From Palleniella intestinalis (GTDB lineage: Bacteria; Bacteroidota; Bacteroidia; Bacteroidales; Bacteroidaceae), in assembly GCF_013166595.1 (NCBI RefSeq), contig NZ_JABKKG010000007.1:62001-126000 (forward strand): a stretch of 64,000 bases of DNA, read 5' to 3'. The position numbers and the translations under genes are program-made. The notes below the pieces were generated by a model. That model did no database searches. It worked only from the letters and a program-made list of their open reading frames with translations, and was not told the origin of the DNA. Positions 43,557 through 52,695 of this stretch are shown here, in pieces; position 1 is the first letter of the stretch, and every line of letters begins with the position of its first letter.

Positions 43557-45231
43557 CACAAAAGCCATACTACAGGATTTTACCTTTCTGTACCGGAATT
43601 TCAGAGGGCAAATTCTAATAAACAAGAAATATTTCTTCATAGGAGTGCTCATGGTGCTTTGTGCAGGATTGTCTCAGGTTTCTCTCTCATATTTAATTGG
43701 AGCACTCATTGATGTACTTTCTGGCAGAAATACAGAAATTAGTATTCAATTGTCCTTCTGTATGTTATTTACAGTGTTCTTGCTGAATACATTATTTAAT
43801 TTGATTAAGAATTATTGCTTCTTGATGTTTGCTGAAACAACCACAGTTGAAATTAGTCAGATGCTGTTTTCAAGGATTCTAAGATTTCCTTTATCTTTTT
43901 TCGAGCAAACACAGGCAGGAGGTCTGTCCAGTCGATTAAGCAATGATGTCCAGTCACTTAAACGACTATGCTCTGAACAAATAGCCCAGTTATTGTTTCA
44001 TCCGTTAATTATTGTCTTTTGTCTGTGCAATTTGTTTGTTATCAGTTTCAGGCTTACATTATTACTTATACTCACATTTCCATTAATTTTAAGGACATCC
44101 ATAATCTTAGGTGGGAAAATCAAAAAAACATCCAAAGAGACTTATAACTGCTATGCGGCAGCAAATCAGATACGCGCTGAAGATTTTATACTTATCAGGC
44201 TCATTAAAAGTTGCTGCGGTGAAGAGCATGAGGAGAATAGGTACAATAAGGTTATGTCCGAAATCAGGAAAAAGTCTCTTTCTGCTTCGTTTACAGGAAT
44301 CTTATTACAATTTGTAATATCTTGCCTTTTACTTACAGGATTATTCCTGATAATGCTTTATGCCATATATCTGATTCAACAGTCAGAAATGACTACTGGC
44401 AGACTGTTCGAGTTTATTATGTGCACGATATTCATTGTCAACGCAATTTCCAGCATATCGTCCATTTTCGCATCTGTCATGAATACGCTTGGTGTAATAA
44501 AGACATTCCGCGAACTGCTTACTACCAAAGAAGAAAAGTATACCGGGAATCCGGTGTCTAACGATTTCCATGAGATATTGTTAAATAATGTATTCTTCAC
44601 CTATAAATCAAGGACAGAACCAGTGCTTTCCGACATTAGTTTAGCCATACATGCAGGTGACCGAATTGGCATCATAGGTGAAAGCGGAGGTGGCAAATCG
44701 ACTTTGGTGCAGCTGCTTCTCAGGTATTACCAACCTACATCGGGAAATATTCTGCTTAACGGCATTGATGTTGCCACATTCAACCTGCAAGATTACCGTA
44801 GCATGTTCGGTGTGGTGTCTCAGAATATCGAATTATTCTCTGGCAGTATCAAGGAAAATATCATGTACCCTAATACAGATGTATTGGACGAAGAAATCAT
44901 TGCAGCCGCTCACTATGCGTGTGCCCATGATTTTATCAAAAGCCTCCCAGACGGATACGATACAATAATAGGCGAAAATGGAATAAATCTATCTGGAGGG
45001 CAACGGCAACGCATCACGATTGCCAGAGCCCTTGTCAGAAATCCAAAAATCATCATACTTGACGAAGCAACGAGTGCTTTGGATCAGGAGACGGAACAAT
45101 GCATCAATGAGTTCTTGTCTGAAATATCAAGAGACACTACGCTTATTGTGCTTTCCCACCGAATGTCCATTATCCGGCAGATGGATAAAGTTTACGAAAT
45201 TAACAACAAAGCAATTATAAAAAGAAAGTAA
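43549..45231 (+). CDS. ABC exporter, fused membrane and ATPase domains (peptide cluster)
   Basis: The 560-residue half-transporter has six membrane helices (about 20-310) and an ATPase with Walker A GESGGGKST (377-385), signature LSGGQRQR (481-488) and Walker B IIILDEATSALD. There is no N-terminal C39 peptidase domain, so processing must be done by another protein; the M48 enzyme encoded next to it is the obvious candidate. I start at ATG 43549; the frame is open earlier, but that part lies inside the M48 gene. No HlyD-type adaptor gene is present in the cluster, which is unusual for peptide export across two membranes. Confidence 0.9.
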   Translation: MHNTKAILQDFTFLYRNFRGQILINKKYFFIGVLMVLCAGLSQVSLSYLIGALIDVLSGRNTEISIQLSFCMLFTVFLLNTLFNLIKNYCFLMFAETTTVEISQMLFSRILRFPLSFFEQTQAGGLSSRLSNDVQSLKRLCSEQIAQLLFHPLIIVFCLCNLFVISFRLTLLLILTFPLILRTSIILGGKIKKTSKETYNCYAAANQIRAEDFILIRLIKSCCGEEHEENRYNKVMSEIRKKSLSASFTGILLQFVISCLLLTGLFLIMLYAIYLIQQSEMTTGRLFEFIMCTIFIVNAISSISSIFASVMNTLGVIKTFRELLTTKEEKYTGNPVSNDFHEILLNNVFFTYKSRTEPVLSDISLAIHAGDRIGIIGESGGGKSTLVQLLLRYYQPTSGNILLNGIDVATFNLQDYRSMFGVVSQNIELFSGSIKENIMYPNTDVLDEEIIAAAHYACAHDFIKSLPDGYDTIIGENGINLSGGQRQRITIARALVRNPKIIILDEATSALDQETEQCINEFLSEISRDTTLIVLSHRMSIIRQMDKVYEINNKAIIKRK

Positions 45232-45235
45232 AAAC

Positions 45236-47548
45236 ATGAAAGTATTAAAAGTCTTGACAATTTTATTACTCTGCATCGTGCCAGCAATGTCCGCTCAGGA
45301 AATCACGGGGCGCATAGTGGACGAGAATCATCAGGCCATTAAATTCGCCAATGTCATCCTCATTAGTGACAGTGACAGCACATTCATCTCTGGTACTGTT
45401 TCAGGTCAGCATGGCGAGTTCCGCATTACAGCTCCGGCAGAGAAAAGTCTTATCCGTGTCAGTGTCATTGGTTTTGTCCCAAAAACTGTTTCTTCTGTTC
45501 CACTTGGGGGCGAGATTGTCCTTCAGCAAGACATCAAGACGCTTGGCACGATTACGGCTAAAGGGCGTCGCCCTACATATTTGATGGGCAAGGAAGGTCT
45601 TGTCGCCAATTTTGCCGGAACATCTCTTAACTTGGCAGGCTCTATAATGGACATTCTCAAATATGTTCCGGGGATGGTAATCACCAACGAAGGCATTAAT
45701 GTTTTCGGCAAGGGCACCCCTTTGATATACATCAATGACCGTCAGATAAGGAATTCTGAAGAATTGAAGCGTATCAACTCCAACCAAGTAAAGGATGTTG
45801 AAGTCATTCACAACCCCGGTCCGGAATACCCTTCTGACACAAGAGCTGTAGTTAAGATTCGCCTTCTGAAGCCTAAGGGCGAAGGGTTAGGGATTGGCTT
45901 TGTCGGCACTTATGCCCAATCGGAGAACTCTGACTATTCCACTCAGATTGAGTTTTCTTACAACAAGAAGGGGCTTTACGCCTTTGGCCTGTACAAATGG
46001 AGCCACGACAAAGTGCTCCAGAAAGGATGTTTACAGCAGACCGTGTATGCAGACCCATTATGGGAACAGACGAACGAATTGGACAATCAAGTTGTAAACA
46101 ACAATCATGACCTGACAGCCGGAGTTGATTACATGATATCAAAGAAACATTCTGTCGGGGTCAGGTACATAGCAAGTTTCAATGGCCACCACTGCTCTGA
46201 TTTGCTTACATATACCAAGATGACAGCAAACGGGCAGGCTTACGATGAATTAGCCACACACACTTGGACAAAATATGACAACCGGCCAAAGCATCAATTG
46301 AACGCTTATTACAATGGAATGCTGGGCAAGACATCGGTCAACATGAATGTTGACTACTTTTTCAATAACAACAAGAATACTCAACACAATGACGAGACCA
46401 GCATATCACATGAATCTCGTGAAATCACATCAACGAGTTCTGTACGCAACAACATGGTTGCGGCTAAACTGATTGTAGGGAATCCGCTGTTTGGAGGAAC
46501 ACTCAGGAGTGGTGTTGAAGTTGTTGCCAACAACCGCCATGATGATTACACAATCGACCAAACGGACATCCTTTCCAATTCAGCCGGCCGGCTCAAAGAA
46601 TTCCAAGTCAGCCCATTCCTTGAATATCAGTACAGATTATCTTTTGGACGGCTGAACGCCGGTGTACGTTTTGAGCATGTTTCATTCAAACATTACGAGA
46701 ATGCCACCGACCAGCCGTCCCAAAGCCATCATTTCAACAATCTGTTTCCAACTCTCTCCCTGACCACAAACATAGGCAAGACAAGTCTCAATATAGGATA
46801 TTCTGTCAAGACCAAACGGCCAACTTATCGTCAATTATCCAACAATATCATATATATCAACCGTTTTTCCATGCAGTCCGGCAATCCAAATCTTGGCAGT
46901 GAGCATATTCATGCAATCACAGCCATGGTTCAATGGAAGTTCATTCAGGCTATGGCCGGTTGGCAAGACGATCGCGACGCTATCATATATTGGGCAGAGC
47001 AGATGCCTGAAAACACATCTGTTACCACTATAAAATACAAAAACCAAAATAGTGTCAAGAGTTTTGATGCTATGATTGCCGCTGCTCCATCTTTTGGATT
47101 GTGGAATCCACGTTTTACTGTCGGAATACGAAAACAGTGGCTTGACCTGAAGACAATGATGGGCACTTTCAAAATGAACAAGCCTATGCTGAATGTGCTA
47201 TTGGCAAATATCATAAGACTGCCTTGGGATATGATTGCCAATGTGGATATAAGCTATCTATCCAAGGGGCACTATCAGAATATATATTCCACACGAAACG
47301 TATTCTGTCTGGACATGGGAGTCACAAAGCAATTCCTAAAGAACAGACTTGTGCTGAAACTCGAGGGGAAAGACCTTCTTCATTTGCAAAAGACCGGCAA
47401 CCTTATATACAGCAATCAGATGCATTTGCTGCAGGAGAACACTTTCGACACTCGTCTGTTCAAGATGACACTCTCCTACAATCTCAATGCCTCTAAACAC
47501 AAATACAAGGGTACAGGAGCAGGAAACTCTGAAAAAAAGAGATTATAA
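45236..47548 (+). CDS. Outer-membrane receptor-like barrel protein (peptide cluster)
   Basis: This 770-residue protein has a signal peptide (about 1-20) and an N-terminal carboxypeptidase-regulatory-like beta-sandwich (ITGRIVDENHQAIKFANV, about 23-100). A plug-like segment follows (AGSIMDILKYVPGMVI, then VFGKGTPLIYINDRQI), then a large outer-membrane barrel (outer membrane beta-barrel/TonB-dependent family) to the end. It lies 4 bases after the ABC exporter gene, the last gene before a terminator. In context it may carry the peptide out through the outer membrane, serve as the producer's receptor or immunity factor, or import a related molecule. A classical TonB box is not obvious. Confidence 0.85.
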   Translation: MKVLKVLTILLLCIVPAMSAQEITGRIVDENHQAIKFANVILISDSDSTFISGTVSGQHGEFRITAPAEKSLIRVSVIGFVPKTVSSVPLGGEIVLQQDIKTLGTITAKGRRPTYLMGKEGLVANFAGTSLNLAGSIMDILKYVPGMVITNEGINVFGKGTPLIYINDRQIRNSEELKRINSNQVKDVEVIHNPGPEYPSDTRAVVKIRLLKPKGEGLGIGFVGTYAQSENSDYSTQIEFSYNKKGLYAFGLYKWSHDKVLQKGCLQQTVYADPLWEQTNELDNQVVNNNHDLTAGVDYMISKKHSVGVRYIASFNGHHCSDLLTYTKMTANGQAYDELATHTWTKYDNRPKHQLNAYYNGMLGKTSVNMNVDYFFNNNKNTQHNDETSISHESREITSTSSVRNNMVAAKLIVGNPLFGGTLRSGVEVVANNRHDDYTIDQTDILSNSAGRLKEFQVSPFLEYQYRLSFGRLNAGVRFEHVSFKHYENATDQPSQSHHFNNLFPTLSLTTNIGKTSLNIGYSVKTKRPTYRQLSNNIIYINRFSMQSGNPNLGSEHIHAITAMVQWKFIQAMAGWQDDRDAIIYWAEQMPENTSVTTIKYKNQNSVKSFDAMIAAAPSFGLWNPRFTVGIRKQWLDLKTMMGTFKMNKPMLNVLLANIIRLPWDMIANVDISYLSKGHYQNIYSTRNVFCLDMGVTKQFLKNRLVLKLEGKDLLHLQKTGNLIYSNQMHLLQENTFDTRLFKMTLSYNLNASKHKYKGTGAGNSEKKRL

Positions 47549-47573
47549 ACGAATGTGAAGTATAAAAGAACAT

Positions 47574-47607
47574 GGCTCTGATAGTTTCAAAAAAAACTAT
47601 CGGAGCC
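47574..47607 (+). terminator. Terminator of the peptide operon
   Basis: GGCTCTGATAGTTT (47574-47587) pairs with 47594-47607 (one G-T) around a 6-base loop. T-rich sequence follows. It lies 26 bases after the stop. Confidence 0.9.
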
Positions 47608-47689
47608 GTATCTTTTAGTAGATTATTTGAGTATTGATGCTAAGTCGTACTTTCGTCTCCATTCTCAAATCACATATAATTCATAGCGT

Positions 47690-47709
47690 GCAAAAACAAG
47701 TGTTTACAT
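47690..47709 (+). repeat. 20-bp direct repeat, right boundary of peptide module
   Basis: GCAAAAACAAGTGTTTACAT, identical to 39840-39859. The copies are 7850 bases apart. Confidence 0.75.
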
Positions 47710-47720
47710 TGGGTGCGGAA

Positions 47721-48311
47721 TCATTGTCCCGTGAACTCCTCTATCTCCTTGACAGTCTCGTTGATGAGCCGCATTTCCTTGCGGAACATCCATGCAAAAA
47801 ACACTAAGCCGAGGGCGAAACCTACCAACATCACATAGATGTTTGAGAGCATCAGCGCATTGTCGGAATGGTCCTGGAACATGCAGAATGTCAGCAAAGC
47901 CAGCCAAACAAGCAGTGCCGGCACCTCTATCGCCATGGCAAGTTTCTCATTGCGCTTGAAGCGGAGCATGCGGCGGCTTGTGGCAAGGAGGGCACCCGTC
48001 GAAAGGTCTTTCATCCCACGTGTGTTAATAGCATTGTAGACAGCCTCGGCTATCGCACCGATGCAGAGGGTCATTGTGAGCAACAGCGAGTGCGTGAATG
48101 AATAGACGGCAGCTGCAACAAGTGGCAGCATGATGAGCCCTGCCACGGTGATATAGACATTACAGTTGCGTATCCACATGATTTTCGAGTGCATCGCCTT
48201 GCGCAGCATCTTGTCGCCCACGGTCACTTGCTTATCAAGCCGTTCCTTGAATGCGGAAAGTTCCTTGCGCATCATCTCCAGTTCGTCAGTTGTATTTGTA
48301 TTCATAATCAT
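47721..48311 (-). CDS. Four-helix membrane protein paired with a sigma factor
   Basis: The 196-residue protein has a charged N-terminal helix (DELEMMRKELSAFKERL), then four hydrophobic segments at about 52-72, 75-95, 128-148 and 155-175, and a charged tail. No family is recognised. The Met at codon 3 (48305) is an equally good start. It lies 15 bases after an ECF sigma factor gene on the same strand, where anti-sigma factors usually sit, so a regulatory membrane partner is likely but unproven. Confidence 0.6.
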   Translation of the reverse strand: MIMNTNTTDELEMMRKELSAFKERLDKQVTVGDKMLRKAMHSKIMWIRNCNVYITVAGLIMLPLVAAAVYSFTHSLLLTMTLCIGAIAEAVYNAINTRGMKDLSTGALLATSRRMLRFKRNEKLAMAIEVPALLVWLALLTFCMFQDHSDNALMLSNIYVMLVGFALGLVFFAWMFRKEMRLINETVKEIEEFTGQ

Positions 48312-48326
48312 TTGTCTTTTAATCGT

Positions 48327-48821
48327 TCAACATTCATTGTCCTGTGAATTCATCCGTTTAAGTTCCTCCTTTATGCGAAAAAGCCTTACCGACACATTCT
48401 TGGCCGTGATGCCCACGACATCGCCAATCTCTTCGTAGCTCATGTTCTCAAGCCAAAGGAGGATGATGGCGCGGTCAAACGGACAGAGCTTGGCTAGTCT
48501 CTTGCGCAGCATTTCCATCTGTCGGGCATTGCTGTCCGTGTCGTCGAAAGGACTCACACCGCTTAGCACACTCTCCACGGCGCGCTTCCGCTTTTTCTTC
48601 TTGTCGAGGGTGATGCAGACATTAAGGCTTACACGGTAGACCCAAGTCTTGATGTTGCTTCTCCCCTCGAAGCGCGGATAGCCTTGCCAGAGATTGACGA
48701 GAATCTCCTGAAAGAGGTCGTCCACCTCATCGCTGTCTTTGGAGAACATATAGCAGACGGTGTAGATTGTGCTCTTGTTCGCCCTGACCATCTGCATGAA
48801 CTCTTGTTCTTTCTGTTCCAT
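48327..48821 (-). CDS. ECF-type RNA polymerase sigma factor
   Basis: At 164 residues from the preferred start (ATG 48821; ten more codons are possible upstream) this has the standard ECF layout. Region 2 contains DEVDDLFQEILVNLWQGYPRFEGRSN and TWVYRVSLNVC. Region 4 contains LPCFDRAIILLW-like spacing (LCPFDRAIILLWLENMSYEEI) and VGITAKNVSVRLFRIKEEL. It precedes a four-helix membrane protein gene in a probable two-gene operon. Confidence 0.92.
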   Translation of the reverse strand: MEQKEQEFMQMVRANKSTIYTVCYMFSKDSDEVDDLFQEILVNLWQGYPRFEGRSNIKTWVYRVSLNVCITLDKKKKRKRAVESVLSGVSPFDDTDSNARQMEMLRKRLAKLCPFDRAIILLWLENMSYEEIGDVVGITAKNVSVRLFRIKEELKRMNSQDNEC

Positions 48822-48960
48822 TTTTCTGTTGTTTTTTTGTTCAGCTTTCAATCGTTAGTATTCGTTTTTGGCGAAAAACTACACGAAGAAGTGTTTTTTT
48901 ATTACTGTCCGGTAAAATTCAATGCAATATTTAAACATTAATATACAAAATATCGCTTAA

Positions 48961-49193
48961 GGTGTGGCGGAGCCACAATCCTCATGGTAACCTCCGGCTT
49001 TAGCCGTGAGGTAGTAATGACGCCATCTTGCTGTGTGGTGGAACCACACTCCTTTTTGCCTGATATGTAGAGCATCTGAGATGAGAGTGGTAGCATAAAG
49101 GAGTGTGGCGCTGCCACACGGCGTTAGAGACATCCGCACTATCCACACGGCTAAAGCCGGTGGTTACCCTAAGGGCTGTGGCTCCGCCACACC
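48961..49193. repeat. 233-bp palindromic, MITE-like element
   Basis: The ends GGTGTGGCGGAGCCACA (48961-48977) and its exact complement (49177-49193) begin arms of about 50 bases that match closely, including CCGGCTTTAGCCGTG. Each arm also contains its own small palindromes. A second, inner pair (around AAAGGAGTGTGG) lies in the middle. No gene is inside. The structure suggests a miniature transposable element or large folded RNA between the sigma gene and aat. Confidence 0.8.
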
Positions 49194-49211
49194 TTCTGCT
49201 GTTTTCTTGTG

Positions 49212-49260
49212 TCAATTTTTCATGACATGAGGTGATATTTTTTTGCCAGATACCTATAAT
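49212..49260. repeat. Dispersed repeat, copy A
   Basis: From TCAATTTTTCATGACATGAG the next 50 bases match 56373-56423 with a few changes (ending in CCAGATACCTATAAT versus CCAGACACCAATAAT). Both copies lie just past the 3' end of a minus-strand gene. Confidence 0.75.
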
Positions 49261-49282
49261 TTTCAATAGGAATTTGTGAAAA

Positions 49283-49316
49283 AAAGAGACTATGCCTGTT
49301 TCGGCAGAGCCTCTTT
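49283..49316 (-). terminator. Terminator of the clpS-clpA-aat operon
   Basis: Arms 49283-49296 and 49303-49316 pair with two mismatches around a 6-base loop. On the minus strand a run of seven T follows. It lies directly after the aat stop. Confidence 0.85.
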
Positions 49317-49333
49317 ATCATTATTCCAAAATG

Positions 49334-50035
49334 CTATGTCCACAGGATATCCATATACTCTTCGTAGGAGATATGCCGTCCGCCCATGGATTTCAGGTGG
49401 GGAGTCTCAAACTGGCAGTCTATCAGTTTGCCGCCATGTTCCTTAAGATGCTCCGCCAAACGAACCAGTGCTACCTTCGACGCACTCGGCACAAGGGAGA
49501 ACATACTCTCGCCAAAGAATCCGCCATTGAGGTAAACGCCATACAGTCCGCCTGCAAGTTTGCCGTCCATGTCCCACACTTCCACACTGTGTGTGACGCC
49601 CCGGTCATGCAGTAGCGTGTATGCCTCGACCATTTGAGGTCCCAACCAAGCACCCTCCTCCTCTATCCTAAGTCGAGAACAGTGATTGATGACATCGCGG
49701 AAACATGTGTCCATCGTGACAGTGTACTTGCCTTTGTTCAGCAATGTGCGCATGGAATGCGAGACATGTATCTCTTCCGGAAAGATGACAAACCTCTCCA
49801 TCGGGCAGTACCAATGCAGTTCGTTGAGACGGAATGCCGCCCATGGGAATATTCCTTGTGAATAAGCCTCGACAAGACGCTCAGGACTGAGGTCTCCGCC
49901 CACGGCGAACAGCCCATCCGAAAGTCTGTCCGTCATAGGAACGGACAATGGATCAGGGAACGATTTGTCGTCATCATCCAGCAGAAAGATTATCTTTCCC
50001 TGCACCTCAACATAATAGTATTCTGTATCCGCCAT
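49334..50035 (-). CDS. aat: Leucyl/phenylalanyl-tRNA-protein transferase
   Basis: Aat adds Leu or Phe to N-terminal Arg or Lys, creating N-degrons recognised by ClpS. The 233-residue protein has the family signatures: FPDPLSVPM, GLFAVGGDLSPERLVEAYSQ then GIFPW, WYCPMERFVIFPEEIHVS, FFGESMFS and LIDCQFETPHL. It is the last gene of a block with clpA and clpS, so substrate tagging, recognition and degradation are encoded together. Confidence 0.97.
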   Translation of the reverse strand: MADTEYYYVEVQGKIIFLLDDDDKSFPDPLSVPMTDRLSDGLFAVGGDLSPERLVEAYSQGIFPWAAFRLNELHWYCPMERFVIFPEEIHVSHSMRTLLNKGKYTVTMDTCFRDVINHCSRLRIEEEGAWLGPQMVEAYTLLHDRGVTHSVEVWDMDGKLAGGLYGVYLNGGFFGESMFSLVPSASKVALVRLAEHLKEHGGKLIDCQFETPHLKSMGGRHISYEEYMDILWT

Positions 50036-50043
50036 ATCGGGAA

Positions 50044-52269
50044 TTACGCTTTTATTTTAAGGTTAGAGTCTTCGACAACGACCTCCACGGCATTGCCATT
50101 CATGGTTTCTCCTCGCAGAATGCTGCGCATGAGCAACGGTTTCAGCATCGAAGTGATGACGCGGTCTATCTCCCTGCCGCCATATTCTGCCGAAAAACCT
50201 TTTTCAAGCAGCAGTTGTTTTGCCTCTTCGGACAAGCTCAGAGTGATGTTTTTCGCCTTCAGTTTGTCGGCTAATTGCTGCAGTTTCTTTTCAAGAATGC
50301 GCTGCGCCATATTTCTGTCCATGTCGTTGAAGACAGTGATTGAGGTCAGGCGGTTGAGGAATTCCGGCTTGAAAGTGCTCTTCACGCTCTTCATCATCAC
50401 GCTGCCGGCGGTAGATGTGCTGGCAAAACCTATGGACTGCTTGGCAAACTGCGCACCGGCATTGGTGGTCATGATGATTACGGCGTGTCGGAAATCCGCT
50501 TTCTGACCTTTGTTGTCGGTAAGCATGGCATAGTCCATGACCTGCAGGAGAATGTTGTAAATGTCCTGATGCGCCTTCTCCAACTCATCAAGGAGCAGGA
50601 CACAGTGGGGAGTCTTGCGTATGGCATCTGTCAGCAGACCGCCGTCATCGTAGCCGACATATCCCGCAGGTGAGCCGATTAGTTTGGCGACAGTATGCTT
50701 TTCGGCATACTCGCTCATGTCAAAGCGGATAAGCGGCACACCCAATTCTGCTGCAAGAACCTTGGCAACCTCCGTTTTTCCTACACCTGTCGGACCGACA
50801 AACAGCAGGCTTCCCATGGGTTTGTTGTCGTCAATCAGTCCTGTGCCTGCCATCTGCACCGCCTCGGAGACTTCCAGAACCGCCTTGTCCTGGCCGAATA
50901 TCTGCGCCTTGATTCTCTTGTCCAAATCGACAAGACGCTGCAAATCGTCCTTGTCTTCGGCAAGTATGTCCACCTTGCATATCTTTGCCAGCACCTCCGC
51001 AACAAGTTTTTTGTCAACGGTTTGGACAGAGTCTTGTGTCGGATGCAGCTTTCTCCATGCGCCGGCTTCGTCCAAAATGTCGACAGCCTTGTCAGGAAGA
51101 TAGCGTCCTGTGATGAACTTTGCAGACGCCGTGACGGCATACTTTACAGCCTCATCCGTAAACACCACATGGTGGAAATCCTCGTATCTGCCCTTTATAC
51201 CGTTAAGGATTTCTATGCAATCGTCAATGGACGGTTCAAGGATTGGCACAATCTCAAACCTTCGGCTGAAAGCCTTGTCGCGTATGAAGTTCTTGTTGTA
51301 CTCCTCGTAAGTTGTCGCACCGATGACACGCACAGTGCCGTCGGCAAGATAAGGCTTCATGATGTTCCCGGCATCCAGCGACCCTTGGTCCATCCTACCG
51401 GCACCGATGATGTTGTGAATCTCGTCAATGTACAGTATTGCATTGCCTGTCTCCGCAACACCGTCAAGCACACTCTTCAAACGTTTCTCAAACTCTCCAC
51501 GATAGCTTGTGCCGGCAATGAGCGCGCCTAAGTCAAGGGCGTAGATCCTGCTGCCGGCTATGCATTCCGGCACTTCTTCGTTTTCTATCATCGCAGCAAG
51601 ACCATAGGCGATTGCCGTCTTGCCTACTCCCGGTTCGCCTACGTGCAGAGGGTTGTTCTTGTCCTTACGGCTGAGAATCCGGATGGTGCGCTCCAACTCT
51701 TCCTTGCGCCCCACCAAAGGATTGCACCGGTCAACATTGTCATTCAGGCAAGTGGCATATTTCTCCCATTCACTCTGCTTTTCTACTGTTTCCGCACTCT
51801 CATCATGCTCTTCCTCGATACCTTCTGACTCGTATTCCGTCACAAGGTTCGACATGAAAAGCCCTTTGTTTCCGCCATGAATACGGGCAAGAATCTTGCT
51901 GCAATAGGAATCCTCCTGAATCATCATCACTTGAACGATATGCGTAACATCAAGAAGCCTTCCGTAAGCGCCTTCAAGAGCCAAGAAGGCGGCATTCACC
52001 ACTTTGCCAAGGTGCTGTGAAGGAGCAACCTGACAGTCCATGTCGTCAGGAACAACCGACGAATATTTCTCCAGATATTCTTGCAGGCTGTCCTGTGCAC
52101 GTTGGCATTCTTCACTGTCAGGGCATGCCTTTTGGAACTGTTCCTGCTGCGCAATAGCCCACAGCAGATGTTCCGGAGTAAGGAACTCGTGGCGTGATTC
52201 CTGTGCAAAAGCTTCCGCTTCGCTCAGGGCTTCCTGAAGTAGTTCTGTGGAGTTTTCTATGATTAGCAT
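50044..52269 (-). CDS. clpA: ATP-dependent Clp protease ATP-binding subunit ClpA
   Basis: A 741-residue double AAA+ unfoldase. The N domain (about 1-140) is the Clp repeat that docks ClpS. The first ATPase has Walker A GEPGVGKT (about 205) and DEIHNIIGAG. The second has GPTGVGKTEVAK and LLLDELEKAHQDIYN, then the D2-small domain near FSAEYGGREIDRVI. There is no ClpB-type middle coiled coil, which supports ClpA. It follows clpS by 3 bases and precedes aat by 8. Confidence 0.96.
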   Translation of the reverse strand: MLIIENSTELLQEALSEAEAFAQESRHEFLTPEHLLWAIAQQEQFQKACPDSEECQRAQDSLQEYLEKYSSVVPDDMDCQVAPSQHLGKVVNAAFLALEGAYGRLLDVTHIVQVMMIQEDSYCSKILARIHGGNKGLFMSNLVTEYESEGIEEEHDESAETVEKQSEWEKYATCLNDNVDRCNPLVGRKEELERTIRILSRKDKNNPLHVGEPGVGKTAIAYGLAAMIENEEVPECIAGSRIYALDLGALIAGTSYRGEFEKRLKSVLDGVAETGNAILYIDEIHNIIGAGRMDQGSLDAGNIMKPYLADGTVRVIGATTYEEYNKNFIRDKAFSRRFEIVPILEPSIDDCIEILNGIKGRYEDFHHVVFTDEAVKYAVTASAKFITGRYLPDKAVDILDEAGAWRKLHPTQDSVQTVDKKLVAEVLAKICKVDILAEDKDDLQRLVDLDKRIKAQIFGQDKAVLEVSEAVQMAGTGLIDDNKPMGSLLFVGPTGVGKTEVAKVLAAELGVPLIRFDMSEYAEKHTVAKLIGSPAGYVGYDDGGLLTDAIRKTPHCVLLLDELEKAHQDIYNILLQVMDYAMLTDNKGQKADFRHAVIIMTTNAGAQFAKQSIGFASTSTAGSVMMKSVKSTFKPEFLNRLTSITVFNDMDRNMAQRILEKKLQQLADKLKAKNITLSLSEEAKQLLLEKGFSAEYGGREIDRVITSMLKPLLMRSILRGETMNGNAVEVVVEDSNLKIKA

Positions 52270-52272
52270 CTT

Positions 52273-52605
52273 CTATCCTTTATGAGGTTGTACCTTAACG
52301 CGCAACGGAAACCCTTCCGCCTGCGCCATTTGCATTGCCTTGTGCTGCTTTGACTCTGCAATGTCAAGAATGTATGTGCCGACAACGCTCTGCCCTTTCT
52401 TATGTATGGCAAGCATTATCCGCTCCGCAGCAGGCCGGTTATGGAAGAAGACCGTCCGCAACACTTCCACGACAAAGTCCATTGTCGTGAAGTCGTCGTT
52501 AAGCATCACTACATCATACATGTCCGGTTCTTCGTCCCTAACCCTTGTCTTCGAGCCTGTCCCTTCCTGTTCTTTATACTGTGGCATATCTGTTTCGTTT
52601 TTCAA
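52273..52605 (-). CDS. clpS: ATP-dependent Clp protease adaptor ClpS
   Basis: The 110-residue N-degron adaptor has the family core YDVVMLNDDFTTMDFVVEVL, then MLAIHKKGQSVVGTY and the late AMQMAQAEGFPLRV. It carries bulky N-terminal residues to ClpAP. It heads the clpS-clpA-aat block. An alternative start at Met7 is possible. Confidence 0.96.
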   Translation of the reverse strand: MKNETDMPQYKEQEGTGSKTRVRDEEPDMYDVVMLNDDFTTMDFVVEVLRTVFFHNRPAAERIMLAIHKKGQSVVGTYILDIAESKQHKAMQMAQAEGFPLRVKVQPHKG

Positions 52606-52695
52606 TTATAAACTATCAGGTGCAAAATTATAAAACTTTTTTGTAAAATCCTCCTTTTTCGTGGCGAAAAAGCAAACATATTATCACATAAAACG

